Shown here: positions 11,512 through 23,421 of the stretch, in pieces | Layout of the letters: every line of letters begins with the position of its first letter | How positions within the stretch are numbered: the first letter of the stretch is position 1 | Assembly (NCBI GenBank): GCA_015501075.1 | Contig: JADNYJ010000028.1 | Span: 245,140-309,139 of the forward strand | DNA from: Gymnopilus junonius | Taxonomy: Eukaryota; Basidiomycota; Agaricomycetes; Agaricales; Galerinaceae | DNA length: 64,000 nucleotides | Direction of reading: 5' to 3' | Program-made: the position numbers and the translations under genes | Notes under the pieces: generated by a model | What the model was told of the DNA's origin: nothing | What the model saw: the letters and a program-made list of their open reading frames with translations, nothing else | The model's database searches: none

Positions 11512-12991
11512 ATGACTTATGCTCCTCAGAACCCGATAGATGTGCCACCTTTCCAGCTGCAGAACTTAATTTCCGGCATTACAGAACCTTCTGGTGAATA
11601 CTTGACTCTTTCGTAGTCTCTCCAGTTGATTAATGCTGAGTGCAGTCCTCGACAGCACGGGCAATGTTCAATTGCGATGTGCGCAAGCTTGGGGTTGGTC
11701 AAAACGTTGTCTGTTGTTGAATTAATTTCAATCTATTTATTTCCAGGATCTGAAATATACGCGGGATGTTCAAACGGCGAGCTCATACGTTTTGCTCTTC
11801 AAGCCGATGACCCGAACAAGGTGCATTCGAATCCACGAGATGGCCTTTTTTATTGTTATATATTCTAATTCTCAACACTTTCTCGCAGCTCGAATCCTAT
11901 ACCATACTCTCAAGGCAGTCACTTCCTGGGGAGAAACCCATTGATGAAATTGTGCTCATACCCAGTCTATCAAGGGCTCTTGTACTATCCGGTACTTCAG
12001 TACATTACCCCCCTCATGAAACTGAATTGCATAGCATTCTGACTCTATTTATGTCTAGACCACCAAATCTACTTCTACAATATTCCTTCACTCGACCCGT
12101 TCCCTATCAAACCCGTCAGGAATATCGTTACATTCGCGGTAGATGATCAACATTTGAAGAGGACATTTCCCACATTGTCTGCAGCTGGTGTGCCGTTACC
12201 GCCTGAATCCGTCGATTTTTCTGTTGTGAAGAGGAATGGAGGTATTGCACTGTTCACAATGAAGGACCGCCTTGTATACACGAAAGTAAGTGACACATCG
12301 AACACTTGCTTTGCGTGTCACTCATTTGAATGTTGTGAACAGGAAATCCCTCTCCCTCCAGGCACCATTCTAGCTCGTCGAGCGGGAAAGATGATGTGCT
12401 TGGCTGACAAGGCCTATTACAGTATTCTCGACCTGGAAGCCGCCTCCATTTTCCAAGTCCTTCCCGTGTCGCAAGCACCCGACACAACGTCTGTCGTCAA
12501 GCCGTCCATCACGGTCATTAGCAGGAATGAGTTTCTCATCTTATCATGGACTGGCGCAAGCACCCTTGGTTTGTTCATCACCTCCGACGGTGATCCCGTC
12601 AGAGGCACTCTTGAGTGGCCAAGCCATCCGGAAGCCATATGTGAGTCTGGTGGCTCCTTTCTTCTTTAATCAGCCGCTGAAGTTTTGCGCGCCAGGTCTC
12701 GATTACCCATACATCACCTCACTTCTTCCGAACAACACTATCGAGATACACAGCATTGAATCACAGTCAATAGTTCAAGTTATCAGTGCTCCTGCCCCGT
12801 CTGCGTCGTCCACGCCATCATCACCTCCAAGTTCGGCTTGCCATCGTCGCTCTATGTCGACTAGCTCCAAGACTGGAGAGCCAGACCTTCGACGGCTGAA
12901 TTTGGTGTCTAGCATTGGTGGTTACTTGGTGCCTTCTACGCAACGGTCCGACAAGATGAGTACGGTTCCAGTGAAGTTGTTGAGGACGTAA
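11512..12991 (+). CDS. CNH-domain protein, truncated Vps3/TGFBRAP1-like
   Basis: The spliced product begins MTYAPQNPIDVPPFQLQ, then LDSTGNVQLRCAQAWG, GSEIYAGCSNGELIRFALQ, ALVLSDHQIYFYNIPSLDPF, and continues to KMSTVPVKLLRT. This is the citron-homology (beta-propeller) half of the Vps39/Vps3/TGFBRAP1 family, which in full-length form (about 1000 residues) carries a clathrin-repeat region and acts in CORVET/HOPS endosomal tethering. Here the reading ends after roughly 400 residues, just at the end of the CNH domain, and I found no clathrin-repeat continuation downstream. Splicing at the GTAAAT overlapping the stop would add only about a dozen residues. It may be a decayed gene, a genuine short CNH protein, or a mis-assembled locus. 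Exon junctions are inferred by frame. Confidence 0.65.
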
Positions 12992-14975
12992 ATCAGGATA
13001 CTTTGGTTTCACTCTGCCTCGAATAATCATATATTTTGATACGTCACAGTCTGCCGGGAGACTGTCTTGCCAACAATCGTGCATAGGGCATTATATGCAG
13101 TACGACCTACAGTTGCTGCACCCCTTGTTGTGTATGCACAAACTATAATGCGTATCATGAGAGCAGGACTGAAAGACCAATTGGACGCTAGTGTACTTTG
13201 GAGCAGTTGTTCATTGGCCAAGAATCTTGCCGTGTCCATGCCATTGTTTATGCCGTTTATTCCGACCCATTTCTCCCCTTTAATAGACGTGAAATGGTGG
13301 GATCATGAAGAATGAAAGTTGAGTTGGACAGTCGGGCTTCTAGGTGCGGGAGCGGGAGGATACTTTGAATGAAATAAGTATCATACCACGCAATTTATGT
13401 AAAGGAAAGAATGGAAGAACTTATAATACACATCTGCTATCGCTGTGGCCTACGATAACCAAACTTCGTTGGAAAATATCGACACCACCTGGTTCAGGCT
13501 TTAGGAACGACAGCATGACGTACGGGTATTCCTGCCACAACTCCCTTGTACAGGCTGTCAGTTAGCTAGGACAAGAGGATGATAAATCAACATTAACCCT
13601 GGAAAGAGTGAGAACGCACCTTCTCAGTGAACGCGATATTCTGTTGAGATGTAAGTCAGATAGACGTGAATCAGTCATAGATGAGGAATACCCAAGGCCC
13701 ACGCATCTACAACCGGCATACAGTGCTAGACAGTGCCTTTCACTCGCCAGATCGAAAAGAAAAGAGATCAACGCGTCCACGTCTCCTAGAAATTCAGAGA
13801 AAAATGACGGCATTACAAATGCGACCATAAGTCAGATGGCGACAAGGCAACCTTAGGCATAGCATCTCCATCCGCCATATAAGAGTCGCTCCATCCTTCG
13901 GCAGGTTCTCTGAAGTGCACGTCACAGTAGTGAACTGGATTGCAGATATGTTGTCGCCTTCATGATAGTCCAAGGAGAAGAGCGTTGGGTTCATATACCA
14001 TGAGGGCTGGCGGGGCGGTGGACCGCCATGAACAAGTATGCACGCTCAATCTGCTTGTTTTGACGAGTGCTGAATGCAGATTTAAAAATAACGAAGGCTT
14101 TGAAAGCTGTCGTTGACTGCTGTAATCCAAGAAAAGACGGGAGTGGCTGGTCGGGTTCACATAGATAAATTAATATCCAAAGTTTCGGGATAGGAAGATA
14201 ATTCCCTTACTTGAGATATTCCGATTGAACCTTCGCAACATGTGCCCCTTGGAATGACCTGGAAAGTCGGGTCGGTCGCCCTTGCAAGTTACGTCCTTTT
14301 CAAAAAATGACTTTTTCGCTCGATGGTTATGGACTTAAAGGTAGTTCAGATATCATTAAGCGAGGTGAGTGAGATTTTCGAGATTTTGAAGAGACTGTGA
14401 TAAGTAGAGACGTTGGAAACACTTGAGAACATGGCGAGTCGCGACGGAATTTGAAAGAGGACCGTTGAACGGATCCTCCGGCACGAGGGACGGTGGGACC
14501 CCGACCGGCCGGTTATTTCCTCTTATGGAAAGCGGCTTATTTCGGAAAGTTAGGCCGAAGGACTCACTTCGACGCCAACTCTTCGCTTTCCCTATCACCA
14601 CTGGCACCGACGAAAACCCACTACTTTTGAAGACCGTGAGGGAGGTAAAAATTCCTACAGTAAAAGACATGAACCTCATGTTGACAGGAGAGATTACGGA
14701 GACCAAAATCCCCCGGGTTTGACTGCGAATGCACGTAATTATATCGAAAGAATACAGCCACTTGGACCTTGGTCAACGAATTGGTATAGTATGAATTGGA
14801 TGTTTTGCCGGCTAATGTTGTCTCTATAAAAACAACAACTATCTCCATCTTTATTCTAGGATCTTGCTTTGAACAATCTATACGGCTCAACTCGTGGGGC
14901 CGTGTTCTGACGGAGTCTTTCCTCTGAAGGATTCTTAATTTAACAGCGGAACCTCAAGGCCGACGTTGCTTTGCT
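12992..14975. other. intergenic, no supported gene
   Basis: Short frames occur on both strands (for example 13067-13315 + and 14356-14706 -) but overlap antisense partners and show no motif. If the CNH gene upstream was once full length, its missing C-terminal half should have lain here, yet no helical clathrin-repeat-like sequence is visible in any frame. Confidence 0.4.
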
Positions 14976-15669
14976 TTGAGCTTCTGTGTAACACCCGCTC
15001 TCTACTGGCCTATACCTCATGGTTGCAGTGCACTTTCTGGGACTGCCAGCCCCGGAGCAAGTATTAGCTCCCACTGGGAAGCTGCACTTTTAATTCATCC
15101 CTCGGGCTTCATCTTTGACATTGATAGTTCACATGAAAGCCGATTTTATGGGCAGATATGCCTTCCGGAACGGGCCCAAATCAAGGGTGCCACTTTCCAG
15201 CGTGCTCTTCCGGAATCTCCTTGTGTTATTTGTGGAACCGAACTACTGCCACAGTATCGCCAATTAATCAGCAGTAATCAGCTCGTATCTCTGGGATTAC
15301 AAGGCCATGTAATTCTAATATTCTCCACCAGCAGATGGGCTGGGTGGTCTCAAAGACCTCGAATGCATGCTGACGAACTTTGTTGGACGTCCCCACTTTG
15401 TTTGGACGGATAGGCTTGTCGGCGCCTCGTGCATCTATCTTGACAGAAGGACAGTTCGCAGCATGTTCTATGTGAATCCTTCGCTAACAAAATTTTCCCC
15501 TTTCTCCCCCATACTCCAGTTCCTCTCTGCAGAACTTTCAGGGCATCTCACCCAAGGGTCGACTAAAACGGATGCAACATATTTCCGGACTCATGCTCAT
15601 AGCCTTCCCAAGTCGGGCTGTCTTTCTCTACGCAAAGCAGTTAGTCAAACGCTTCTATCTGACATTTAA
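14976..15669 (+). CDS. possible small two-exon gene of unknown function
   Basis: Frame 14976-15413 reads sensibly around SSHWEAALLIHPSGFIFDID, then FYGQICLPERAQIKGATF and CVICGTELLPQYRQLIS. A plausible 60-nt intron (GTAATC to CAGCAG, about 15270-15332) joins to NGLGGLKDLECMLTNFVG, then PHFVWTDRLVG and onward. The HW...G.FD pattern recalls small fungal proteins of unknown function, but I do not recognise the family. The start and end are guesses. It lies upstream of, and on the same strand as, the TPR-like gene and could also be an upstream remnant. Confidence 0.3.
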
Positions 15670-15891
15670 GCTTGCTGCTTTATTATCTGAGGCACACTGT
15701 CTTCTGTGAATTACCCTTTTAGTTCTCCAAACGTTTTCGAATCGATCGACATTGGTCATCGCCTTGAACAATGAGGCACTGCTCATATCGCCTGTGATGC
15801 ACTGTGATCCGGCGCATAGTATAAGACCAGCAGCCCAGAAGGACGTCTTTCACTGCGTCCCCTCACCAGTAATTTCTATCTGCGATTCGAC

Positions 15892-17076
15892 ATGGGGCAA
15901 CTCCCTTCTTGCTTCCGCACTTTGGCAAGAATCGTTTTGAGCTGGTTTTCGTCCCCGCAGTCTACCAAATTGTACAACAAGGCGGTCGATTACTTTACCT
16001 CGTACTTATCTTCGAAAAATCCGGACGATCTTGAAAATGCCCTCAGCAATTATAATCTTGCTTTGGAAGCTGGGCGTGAGGAAAGGAAATTCGATCCCGC
16101 TGACGTTCTCGTCAATTACGCTATGGCACTGTGGATGAAGTACGAGCAGGACGGACAACCTCCCGAGATCTTGGCCAAAATTGTCGAGTTCGACGAGGAG
16201 GCCTTGAGCTTGTGGAGGAAAATTTCTCCAAAGCCTGAGGACTATCCAATCCTCCTATTCAACCTTGCAAATGCTTATTTCACCCAATATGCATCATCCG
16301 ACGACTTGGCGTTATTCGAGAGCATCACTCAACTCTGCGGTGAACTCGGATCGATGACTGGTGTCAAGAACGAAACACGGGCAAAAGGTTTGTTGATATT
16401 GGGCAAGGCACTGAACACGAAATGCGACCGCGACAAAAAGACGGATCATTTAGACGAGTCCATTGGTCTTTTCGTAGAGGCGTTAGACCTTACAAAGCCT
16501 TCGAACAAGGTCGAAGGGAGTGCCGAGGATACTGAAGATAGGATCAATGACTTGGTCGCTCTTCAGATTCAAGTCGAATGTCTGTATAACCTAGCAACAG
16601 CCTACGAAATTCGCTACCAACTCACAGAAAACAAAAGGCCCGAAGACTTGGACAAGGCTATTCAGTACAACTACGACGTCAAAGAACTGATCCCGAATGA
16701 CCATCCGAATCGTCCGTCCTGTCTCTTCAACCTCGCTCGTCAGCTCTTTACGAGATACGAAAGCATACAGAAGGAGAAAGCCGGTGGTTCAGTTTTGTTG
16801 GACGTTAATCTGGACATTGAAAGAGGTGTACCAGATCTCAAGGCTGCAGATAAGATCGCCAAGGAAGTTCGAACCTTGCTATCCGGTGCTGACCCATCTC
16901 TGGGTTTGAGGCAAAATGTGGATGACCTTCTGATGGTGATTGGAAAACACGAGGAGGCGTTAACCAAGAGTTCTTTTAATATTTCGGGAAGCAGAAGTTC
17001 AAGTAGGATGGAAGGACGAAGTAGGAACCCTAGCCCGAATCCGAGTCAGCGATCATTCCACGGTAGTACAGCTTAG
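15892..17076 (+). CDS. TPR-like helical repeat protein, possibly N-myristoylated
   Basis: An uninterrupted 394-codon frame. The product is alpha-helical, with degenerate tetratricopeptide-style repeats: LYNKAVDYFTSYLSS..DLENALSNYNLALEAG (residues about 25-65), ILLFNLANAYFTQY (near 120), GLLILGKALNTK, CLYNLATAYEIRYQ..DLDKAIQYNYDV, and CLFNLARQLFTRYES. The pattern Asn-Leu-Ala..Ala-Y recurs at the A-helix positions. The last 40 residues are Ser/Arg-rich and disordered. The N-terminus MGQLPSC offers Gly2 for N-myristoylation and Cys7 for palmitoylation, so membrane attachment is possible if this is the true start; the alternative is that the first 20 codons are leader. A protein-interaction scaffold is the safest role. 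The partner is unknown. Confidence 0.7.
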   Translation: MGQLPSCFRTLARIVLSWFSSPQSTKLYNKAVDYFTSYLSSKNPDDLENALSNYNLALEAGREERKFDPADVLVNYAMALWMKYEQDGQPPEILAKIVEFDEEALSLWRKISPKPEDYPILLFNLANAYFTQYASSDDLALFESITQLCGELGSMTGVKNETRAKGLLILGKALNTKCDRDKKTDHLDESIGLFVEALDLTKPSNKVEGSAEDTEDRINDLVALQIQVECLYNLATAYEIRYQLTENKRPEDLDKAIQYNYDVKELIPNDHPNRPSCLFNLARQLFTRYESIQKEKAGGSVLLDVNLDIERGVPDLKAADKIAKEVRTLLSGADPSLGLRQNVDDLLMVIGKHEEALTKSSFNISGSRSSSRMEGRSRNPSPNPSQRSFHGSTA

Positions 17077-17649
17077 TTTCTGCTTTTCTTTTCGTTTCCT
17101 TCAATTTCGGTATTCGTTTTCAATTAGCATGCTACTCATTCATTTAAATATGTGAACATGTGTGAAAAGGAATTGTCCAAGCTCTCTGGAAGATTGACTG
17201 TCCCCGGAGGACAAGGAGCGAGGAATCTAGTCCAAAGTCGAGTAAACTGTCGATGAACGACGTCGACAGGCGTGATTATTTTTCATCGATACTGTTCCAT
17301 TGTTCAGTATTTATTTTCTGATCTGCAGTCTGTCACAGACTACTTATGCTGCTGCAGTAAAATCAGTTATTGAATGGATGCATGGTAATTAGGTACTACT
17401 ATGAAGCCAAGGTACGCCCTTCATTGTCTCCACACCATAATCAAATGGGACAATAGAAACCAAGTACTACTTGGCGTCTTCAATTATGCATCACTTCACA
17501 GTCAGCATAGGCCAGCATATACTTGAGATCGTCACGTCAAATGTTTCAAAATAGAAGCCTCGTGTAAGGTATAACTAATGTTACAGAAATATACAGCGAA
17601 GATGAGAAGAAAACAGCTAATAAAATAAAGATAAGACCAAAGAAAGATC
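17077..17649. other. intergenic between convergent genes
   Basis: This is the 3' sides of the TPR-like gene (+) and the H2A gene (-). It holds their untranslated tails and no open frame of note. Confidence 0.5.
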
Positions 17650-18167
<518 letters not shown>

Positions 18168-18466
18168 GTTGATTAAGAGTGTGGTGGGTGGGGGTGGTGG
18201 AAACGACAAAGGGCGTTGACGGTAGTGGTTGAGAAATTGGGGGGTCATGGAGAAGAATGTGGCCCGGTATTTATACCCGGACGTGATGAATGACAGTCAA
18301 CAAAGACGCGTTGGGCGCGTTCAGGCCAAACAAGGCCAAAGTCACGTGTTAGTATATATATACTAACGACATTCCTGGCGAAGACTCTTCCAACTTTCAT
18401 TCGCACCACCACCTTCACGCCTTCTTGCCCCTCCATTTCGCCACCTGCCTCCCCGAATTATCATCA
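18168..18466. promoter_or_regulatory. bidirectional H2A/H2B promoter
   Basis: A 299-bp spacer between divergent start codons. A TATA-like box for H2A lies at 18268-18275 (TATAAATA on the minus strand), about 100 bp from its ATG. A perfect 20-bp palindrome GTTAGTATATATATACTAAC (18348-18367) sits about 100 bp before the H2B ATG and contains TATATA. Between them are a CACGTG E-box (18343-18348) and two direct AGGCCAAA repeats (18323-18330 and 18333-18340). The shared spacer fits co-ordinated S-phase expression of the pair; which elements matter is inference. Confidence 0.7.
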
Positions 18467-19103
18467 ATGGCTCCCAAACCTGCTTCAACTGCTGGCAAAG
18501 CCCCTGCTTCCACCGCTTCTAAGGCGCCTGCAAAGTCCACTGAAGGCGCGAAGGCAGCCAAGAAAACCTCGAAAGCCGCAGCGCCAGCTGATGGTGAGAA
18601 GAAGAAGAGAAAGAAGGTCAGAAAAGAGACTTATTCTTCTTACATCTACAAGGGTATGTAGCCTCTTTCACGATCTCCGCCTTTGAGCCTTGTTCTGACA
18701 CATTCGTCCGTTTTTGTCCGATTTCTAGTCCTTAAGCAGGTCCACCCCGATACTGGTATCTCCAACAAGGCCATGGCCATCCTTAACAGCTTCGTAAACG
18801 ATATCTTCGAGCGCATCGCGACTGAGGCCTCCAGTATGCTCTTGTTCTCACATGACACTCATTTATTTCACTGCTGACGCGTGTCTGCCTCATTCTCAGA
18901 GCTCGCCGCCTACTCAAAGAAGTCCACCATTTCTTCTCGCGAAATCCAAACGTCTGTTCGTCTCATCCTGCCTGGTGAACTCGCTAAGCACGCTATCTCT
19001 GAGGGCACGAAGTCGGTAACAAGTCGTGTCCTTATCTTGATTACTGGGATACTATTTCTGACTAATCGTCATTTTAGAATTCTCATCTGCTGGTGCCAAG
19101 TAA
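18467..19103 (+). CDS. H2B: histone H2B
   Basis: Core histone H2B in four exons. The N-terminal tail is Ala/Lys/Pro-rich ([15 protein letters not shown]). The fold reads [30 protein letters not shown], then [32 protein letters not shown] and [21 protein letters not shown]. The C-terminus is TKFSSAGAK, reached through a last intron at 19023-19077. The lysine in TKFSS is in the position ubiquitinated by Rad6/Bre1 in other fungi. An in-frame ATG at 18425 adds 14 residues not found in H2B, so 18467 is taken as the start. It is transcribed away from H2A, with which it dimerises. Confidence 0.95.
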
Positions 19104-21194
19104 TTATGTCCATTGGATTGTTGGGTTGGGTTTTCTGTGCTTTTCTTTCTCGTTTCATCTTGTACACCAGTGTATTGACGTAATATCTATTTGTATTTGC
19201 TTCGCCAATTCATTCTTTTGAGGACAGCAACCCTTCGTGTAAATTATTGAGGTTACTTGGATTTTATATTAGTGCTAATGACTGGTTGAAGGCTGACTTT
19301 GCATTTTTTATAATGTACGTTCCATGTCTTTCTGTGGTTGGATTCCGCTCATACTGAGTAAACCTTGCAGAATTGATTCGAATGTTTCGGTCATTGCGTG
19401 CTATCTGCATTGTCTTGCCGCTCGTAGTCGTCCACCAATTTCGGAGAGCGATCCCTGTCATCGACTCCTCAATACTTTCTGTTCGTTTCTAAGGCTTCAT
19501 AAGAGTTCATTGTTATGTCGTCAGTGGCTCATCCGACCTGAACGTTCGAGGAAGAATCCCTGTGTTCGTTCACGTTCGACTCAGGTGGCGTCTTCTTGAC
19601 CCCTGTTCACCTGGCTCACAGTGCCACTGGCCCACCGCAATTGGCCTACCAAAAACCTTGTACGATCACCTATTATTAAATACTCTATACTAATGTTAAG
19701 CTGCATACCAGGTCTATCCAAGGAATCTTAGGCGTCTTCAACGTCACTTAAAGCCCTCTTTCTTTCGTACGAATCGTATGTCACCGACATCCGCGGGCAG
19801 GCTCTAGTGTGTCCCGCCTTCCTCAGTCTTCTTTCTTGTTTTCGGATATGCAGTTACCACCGCCGCCGCCGGCAAGCAAGGATCTAAAGTCGGAAGGCCT
19901 TGATGAGGCCCGAAGTCGAAATTCGGACTTGACAGCCAACGACCAGATCTGCATGTATCAAGACGTGGAGAAAATTGTATGCTGTGCTCAATCCCAAACT
20001 TGGTGAGGTATCTGCACGCATAGATGTTTTCCTTGATTGAGTGACGAACTTGACTTCATTCTTCAAGCCCGCCTACCAAGAGTAGCTCTGAGGCTCGAGT
20101 TCTCTCGTCGTCATTGAAGTCAGTCATCATCTGTTTTGAATTTGGTCTTCATCTCACAAATCGTTTGAATCAGAAATGATCTTCCTGGACATCATCAGCT
20201 CTGCCGCTGCTCTCGCCACCGCCGCCATCACCTCTGTACCATCCCTTGCAATTGAGACGGTCGTTCCGACTCCTGACAGTTTTTGGCTCAAGAGGTACCA
20301 ACTATCCGAGGTATCCAGAACGCCTGCTATCTCATTAGAGGCTGCCTACGTCACAGCTAGGAATCGCAAGCTCATGGACAGTGAAGGCTCGAGTACCCCT
20401 CGCTGCTCTCAGAGAATACGCACAACCTTGCGCTATTGTCTTTGCCCTGCTTGTCTAAACATACTAGGTCCGTGTACAACTAATATTGTATGACTACAAT
20501 GTCGAGGCTTCTGCGCCCTGGGCTATATTCAATGACATGTTGTTTTTCCCAATACATTAGGATGCAATCGTCTATGTCTCGCAACGAGAGTCAGCAGGGC
20601 TCTCAAGTGCCGAATTTCAATTCAATAAATCGTCCTCCGACCCAGAGGCGGTTTCTGCGTTCAAACAGGTCTCGATTGTCACATGTGACATGTGACAGTT
20701 TAAACTGAGCTCGAAAATCCAAACTTAAATTTAGTTCTTACCTTTCTCTTCACTCGTTCCCGAATCCCTCACCCAATCCAGATTGCCTCTTGGAACATCA
20801 AATTTTCAGAGCCTTCATGAACTCCCAATTCGTACGCAGAAATGCCATCCGTTTTGACCCATCTGTGGAACGGCGACAAAAATGTCTCTCAGACATCAGC
20901 TTGTAACGCCCAACCTCCGTACGTTCTTTCAGGCATTCGCACTTGGATGTCCAATCTCTTCTGAACTAAAAAAACTTTGGGCAGACTATGAACCATCCCT
21001 TATGCATTCTATCACGAGAGATCCAATTTCAGGCAGAAATGCAGTTTTGGAGCTTTAGAGGTCCAGGAGTCAATCTCGCCCCAACTATGATGTCACAGAC
21101 AGTATCATATAACTGTTGTCGGTGTCGCACATAAAGTCTCCTTCATTTCTATCCACCACCACCAAATCCAAATCCCGTTGACATCAATATTATC
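19104..21194. other. intergenic, no supported gene
   Basis: Frames at 19809-20006 and 20176-20493 (+) begin with plausible starts but end in unstructured sequence without motifs, and splicing them together by eye gives nothing recognisable. The right end holds the promoter and leader of the alcohol dehydrogenase. Confidence 0.35.
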
Positions 21195-22914
21195 ATGCAA
21201 GCTCAAGTGAGTTCTCCTGGATTACTTTGCTCCTAAAACGGAGATCTGACCTCCTCAGTTTGAACCTGTTGTTCACCCCGAATACAAACCCGCTCCCGAT
21301 GGCTCCACCATGCATGCCCTGGCCTGGTTTGGCAAAATGGATGTGCGGATGGTCGAAGTGCCCGTTCCGACCATCACTGAACCTGATGACGTCATCGTGA
21401 AGGTGACGGGCACGACGATTTGCGGGTCAGACCTTCATTTGTACGCTGGTTCTTGTGTTCTCGCTTGCGTATATCTGATAACTGACATTCGTTTCAACAA
21501 GATATCATAATGAGATCCCGTCGTTGCAGCCAGGCGATATCCTAGGCCATGAGGTTTGCTTGATTTACTTAACTGGGCATCACTTTGACACCTTGTTCCA
21601 GTTCATGGGCATCGTGGATAAAGTTGGCCCTAATGTACACAACCTCCACCCCGGACAGCGGGTAGTGGCGTCTTTCCAAATCGCATGCGGAGAATGCGAA
21701 TACTGCAAACAGAAACTGTCGTCGTTCTGTGATAGAACGAATAACTCTTCGTGCGTCTTAACGTCTCTAGAGATCGGAGCAGTTCCACTAACGTTCACTC
21801 TGTAGCCTCTCCGACAAGGTCTGGGGTCAACGCGACGCAGGTTTCTTCGGCTACTCGCACATGGCAGGAGGTTATCCCGGTGGCCAAGCTGAGTATGTGC
21901 GCGTGCCCAAAGGAAACGTGAACCTTCTTCCAATTCCTGACACCGTGTCGGACGAGAAGGCGATTTATCTGTCGGACATTCTCCCAACTAGTTACCATGC
22001 TGTAGTTGACACTGGTGTGGAAAAAGGCGACGTTGTCGGCATCTGGGTATGTAGAACTAGTGACTCTCACACTGCTCCAACTGACTTCAATTGTATAGGG
22101 GCTTGGTCCTATTGGTATGTGTGCCGCCAAATGGGCTCAACTCAAAGGAGCCTCTCGTGTCATTGGAATCGATAAGGTTCCTGAGCGTCTCGCCTTTGCT
22201 CGGGATAAATTGGGCATTGAAGTCTTGGATTTCACCAAGTACACCGACGTCCCTAAACGGCTTTACGAATTGGTGCCCAGAGGCCTAGACGTGGCTCTTG
22301 ATTGTGGTACGTTGCTTCATGAAAGAAGGTGGTTGAAGCTCAACCATTGCACTTATCAGGAACCTTCCACGAACCAAAGACATGGGCACATAAACTCCAG
22401 AAGCTGGCAATGCTCGAGACAGACTCCCCGGAAACCCTCAACGAGATGCTGGTGTCTACCAGGAAACGAGGAAAATGTGGCTGATTGCTGTTTATTCTGC
22501 TTTTGCGAATCAAGTCAACCTGGGGGCTCTAATGGAGAAAGGTATTCGGCAAGTGATGTATCACTGTATGCTTATAAAGAAATTCATCCTGGTATTAGTC
22601 TGATTGGAAATGGACAAGCACCAGTACATCTTTATTGGCAAGAGCTCTTGGATGAATATATCATTCCCGGCAAATTCGATCCCACTTTGTAAGTCAAAAT
22701 ACTGGAACGTGTTGCCGCAAGCTCATCATGTCGTTCTTTCAACAGTATAATCACCCATCGTGTTCCCATTGAAGATATGGCTAAGCTTTACGAAGCATTC
22801 GACAGACGCGCAGGAGGTGTTGAGAAAGTGTTCGTTGAAACCAAGTTCTCGGCCCCACCTGCTCCTGGATGCCCCATGACCACCCGTGTCGATGCCTGGG
22901 CTGCCATCAACTGA
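21195..22914 (+). CDS. zinc-dependent alcohol dehydrogenase (formaldehyde dehydrogenase-like MDR)
   Basis: A medium-chain dehydrogenase/reductase. The first exon is only MQAQ, then an intron, then [16 protein letters not shown]. Catalytic zinc ligands appear in TICGSDLH (Cys) and [12 protein letters not shown] (His-Glu, split by an intron). Structural zinc is held by four Cys in [16 protein letters not shown]. The NAD(P) Rossmann motif is [15 protein letters not shown], made across an intron, followed by [14 protein letters not shown] with the Asp that favours NAD. The long insert with [14 protein letters not shown] and the C-terminal [11 protein letters not shown] resemble the glutathione-independent formaldehyde dehydrogenase-like branch. 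All catalytic residues I looked for are present. Expected role is cytosolic alcohol/aldehyde oxidation. The exact substrate is not deducible. Confidence 0.9.
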
Positions 22915-23421
22915 CTCCCCGCCGACGACTTTCCGCACGACTTGAAATCGGTGTTTGGAGGTCCACAGTATTCGAAAATTGTCTTCGGCTAAGTGTGTAT
23001 CGTCCTGCTTTCACATATTGTATTTGTAGTTCTTTCCATCTCATTTTCATACTTTTCGATTGCATTTGAATATATTAGCTACTATAATGCAAGTTCGTAC
23101 CAACTTGTCAGGAGTCTAGTGTAAGGTCCATTTCGGCGGTGATTGTGACACCGGGCATGCCGTCAATGAGATCTCCCGCCTCGTGGCATAATGAAGGCCT
23201 CGAGGCTCGAGGCTCATGTACGCCATGAGAAAACTCCACCACGTCTCCTAGTACTACTGCTAGTACTGTGACCACATTGTGCTCTCGGTTCACCACATCC
23301 ACTTATCAGTTCTTCGATTCCTGCACTATCACAGCCTCGTCCAGCCAATTGCCACCCTTGTCGTCATTACACAGCAAGCACGCGAACTATACACGACGTC
23401 AACAGTGAACCCTACTTCGTT
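22915..23421. other. intergenic
   Basis: The 3' tail of the dehydrogenase and the leader of the F-box gene. No open frame of interest. Confidence 0.5.

Noticed and set aside
18168..18248. N-terminal extension of H2A from an upstream ATG
   Set aside because: The added Pro-rich residues do not belong to H2[10 protein letters not shown] is the normal start.
20176..20493. 105-codon ORF with an Ala-rich hydrophobic start, possible secreted protein
   Set aside because: The start looks like a signal peptide, but the remainder has no Cys pattern or family match and neighbouring frames are equally open.
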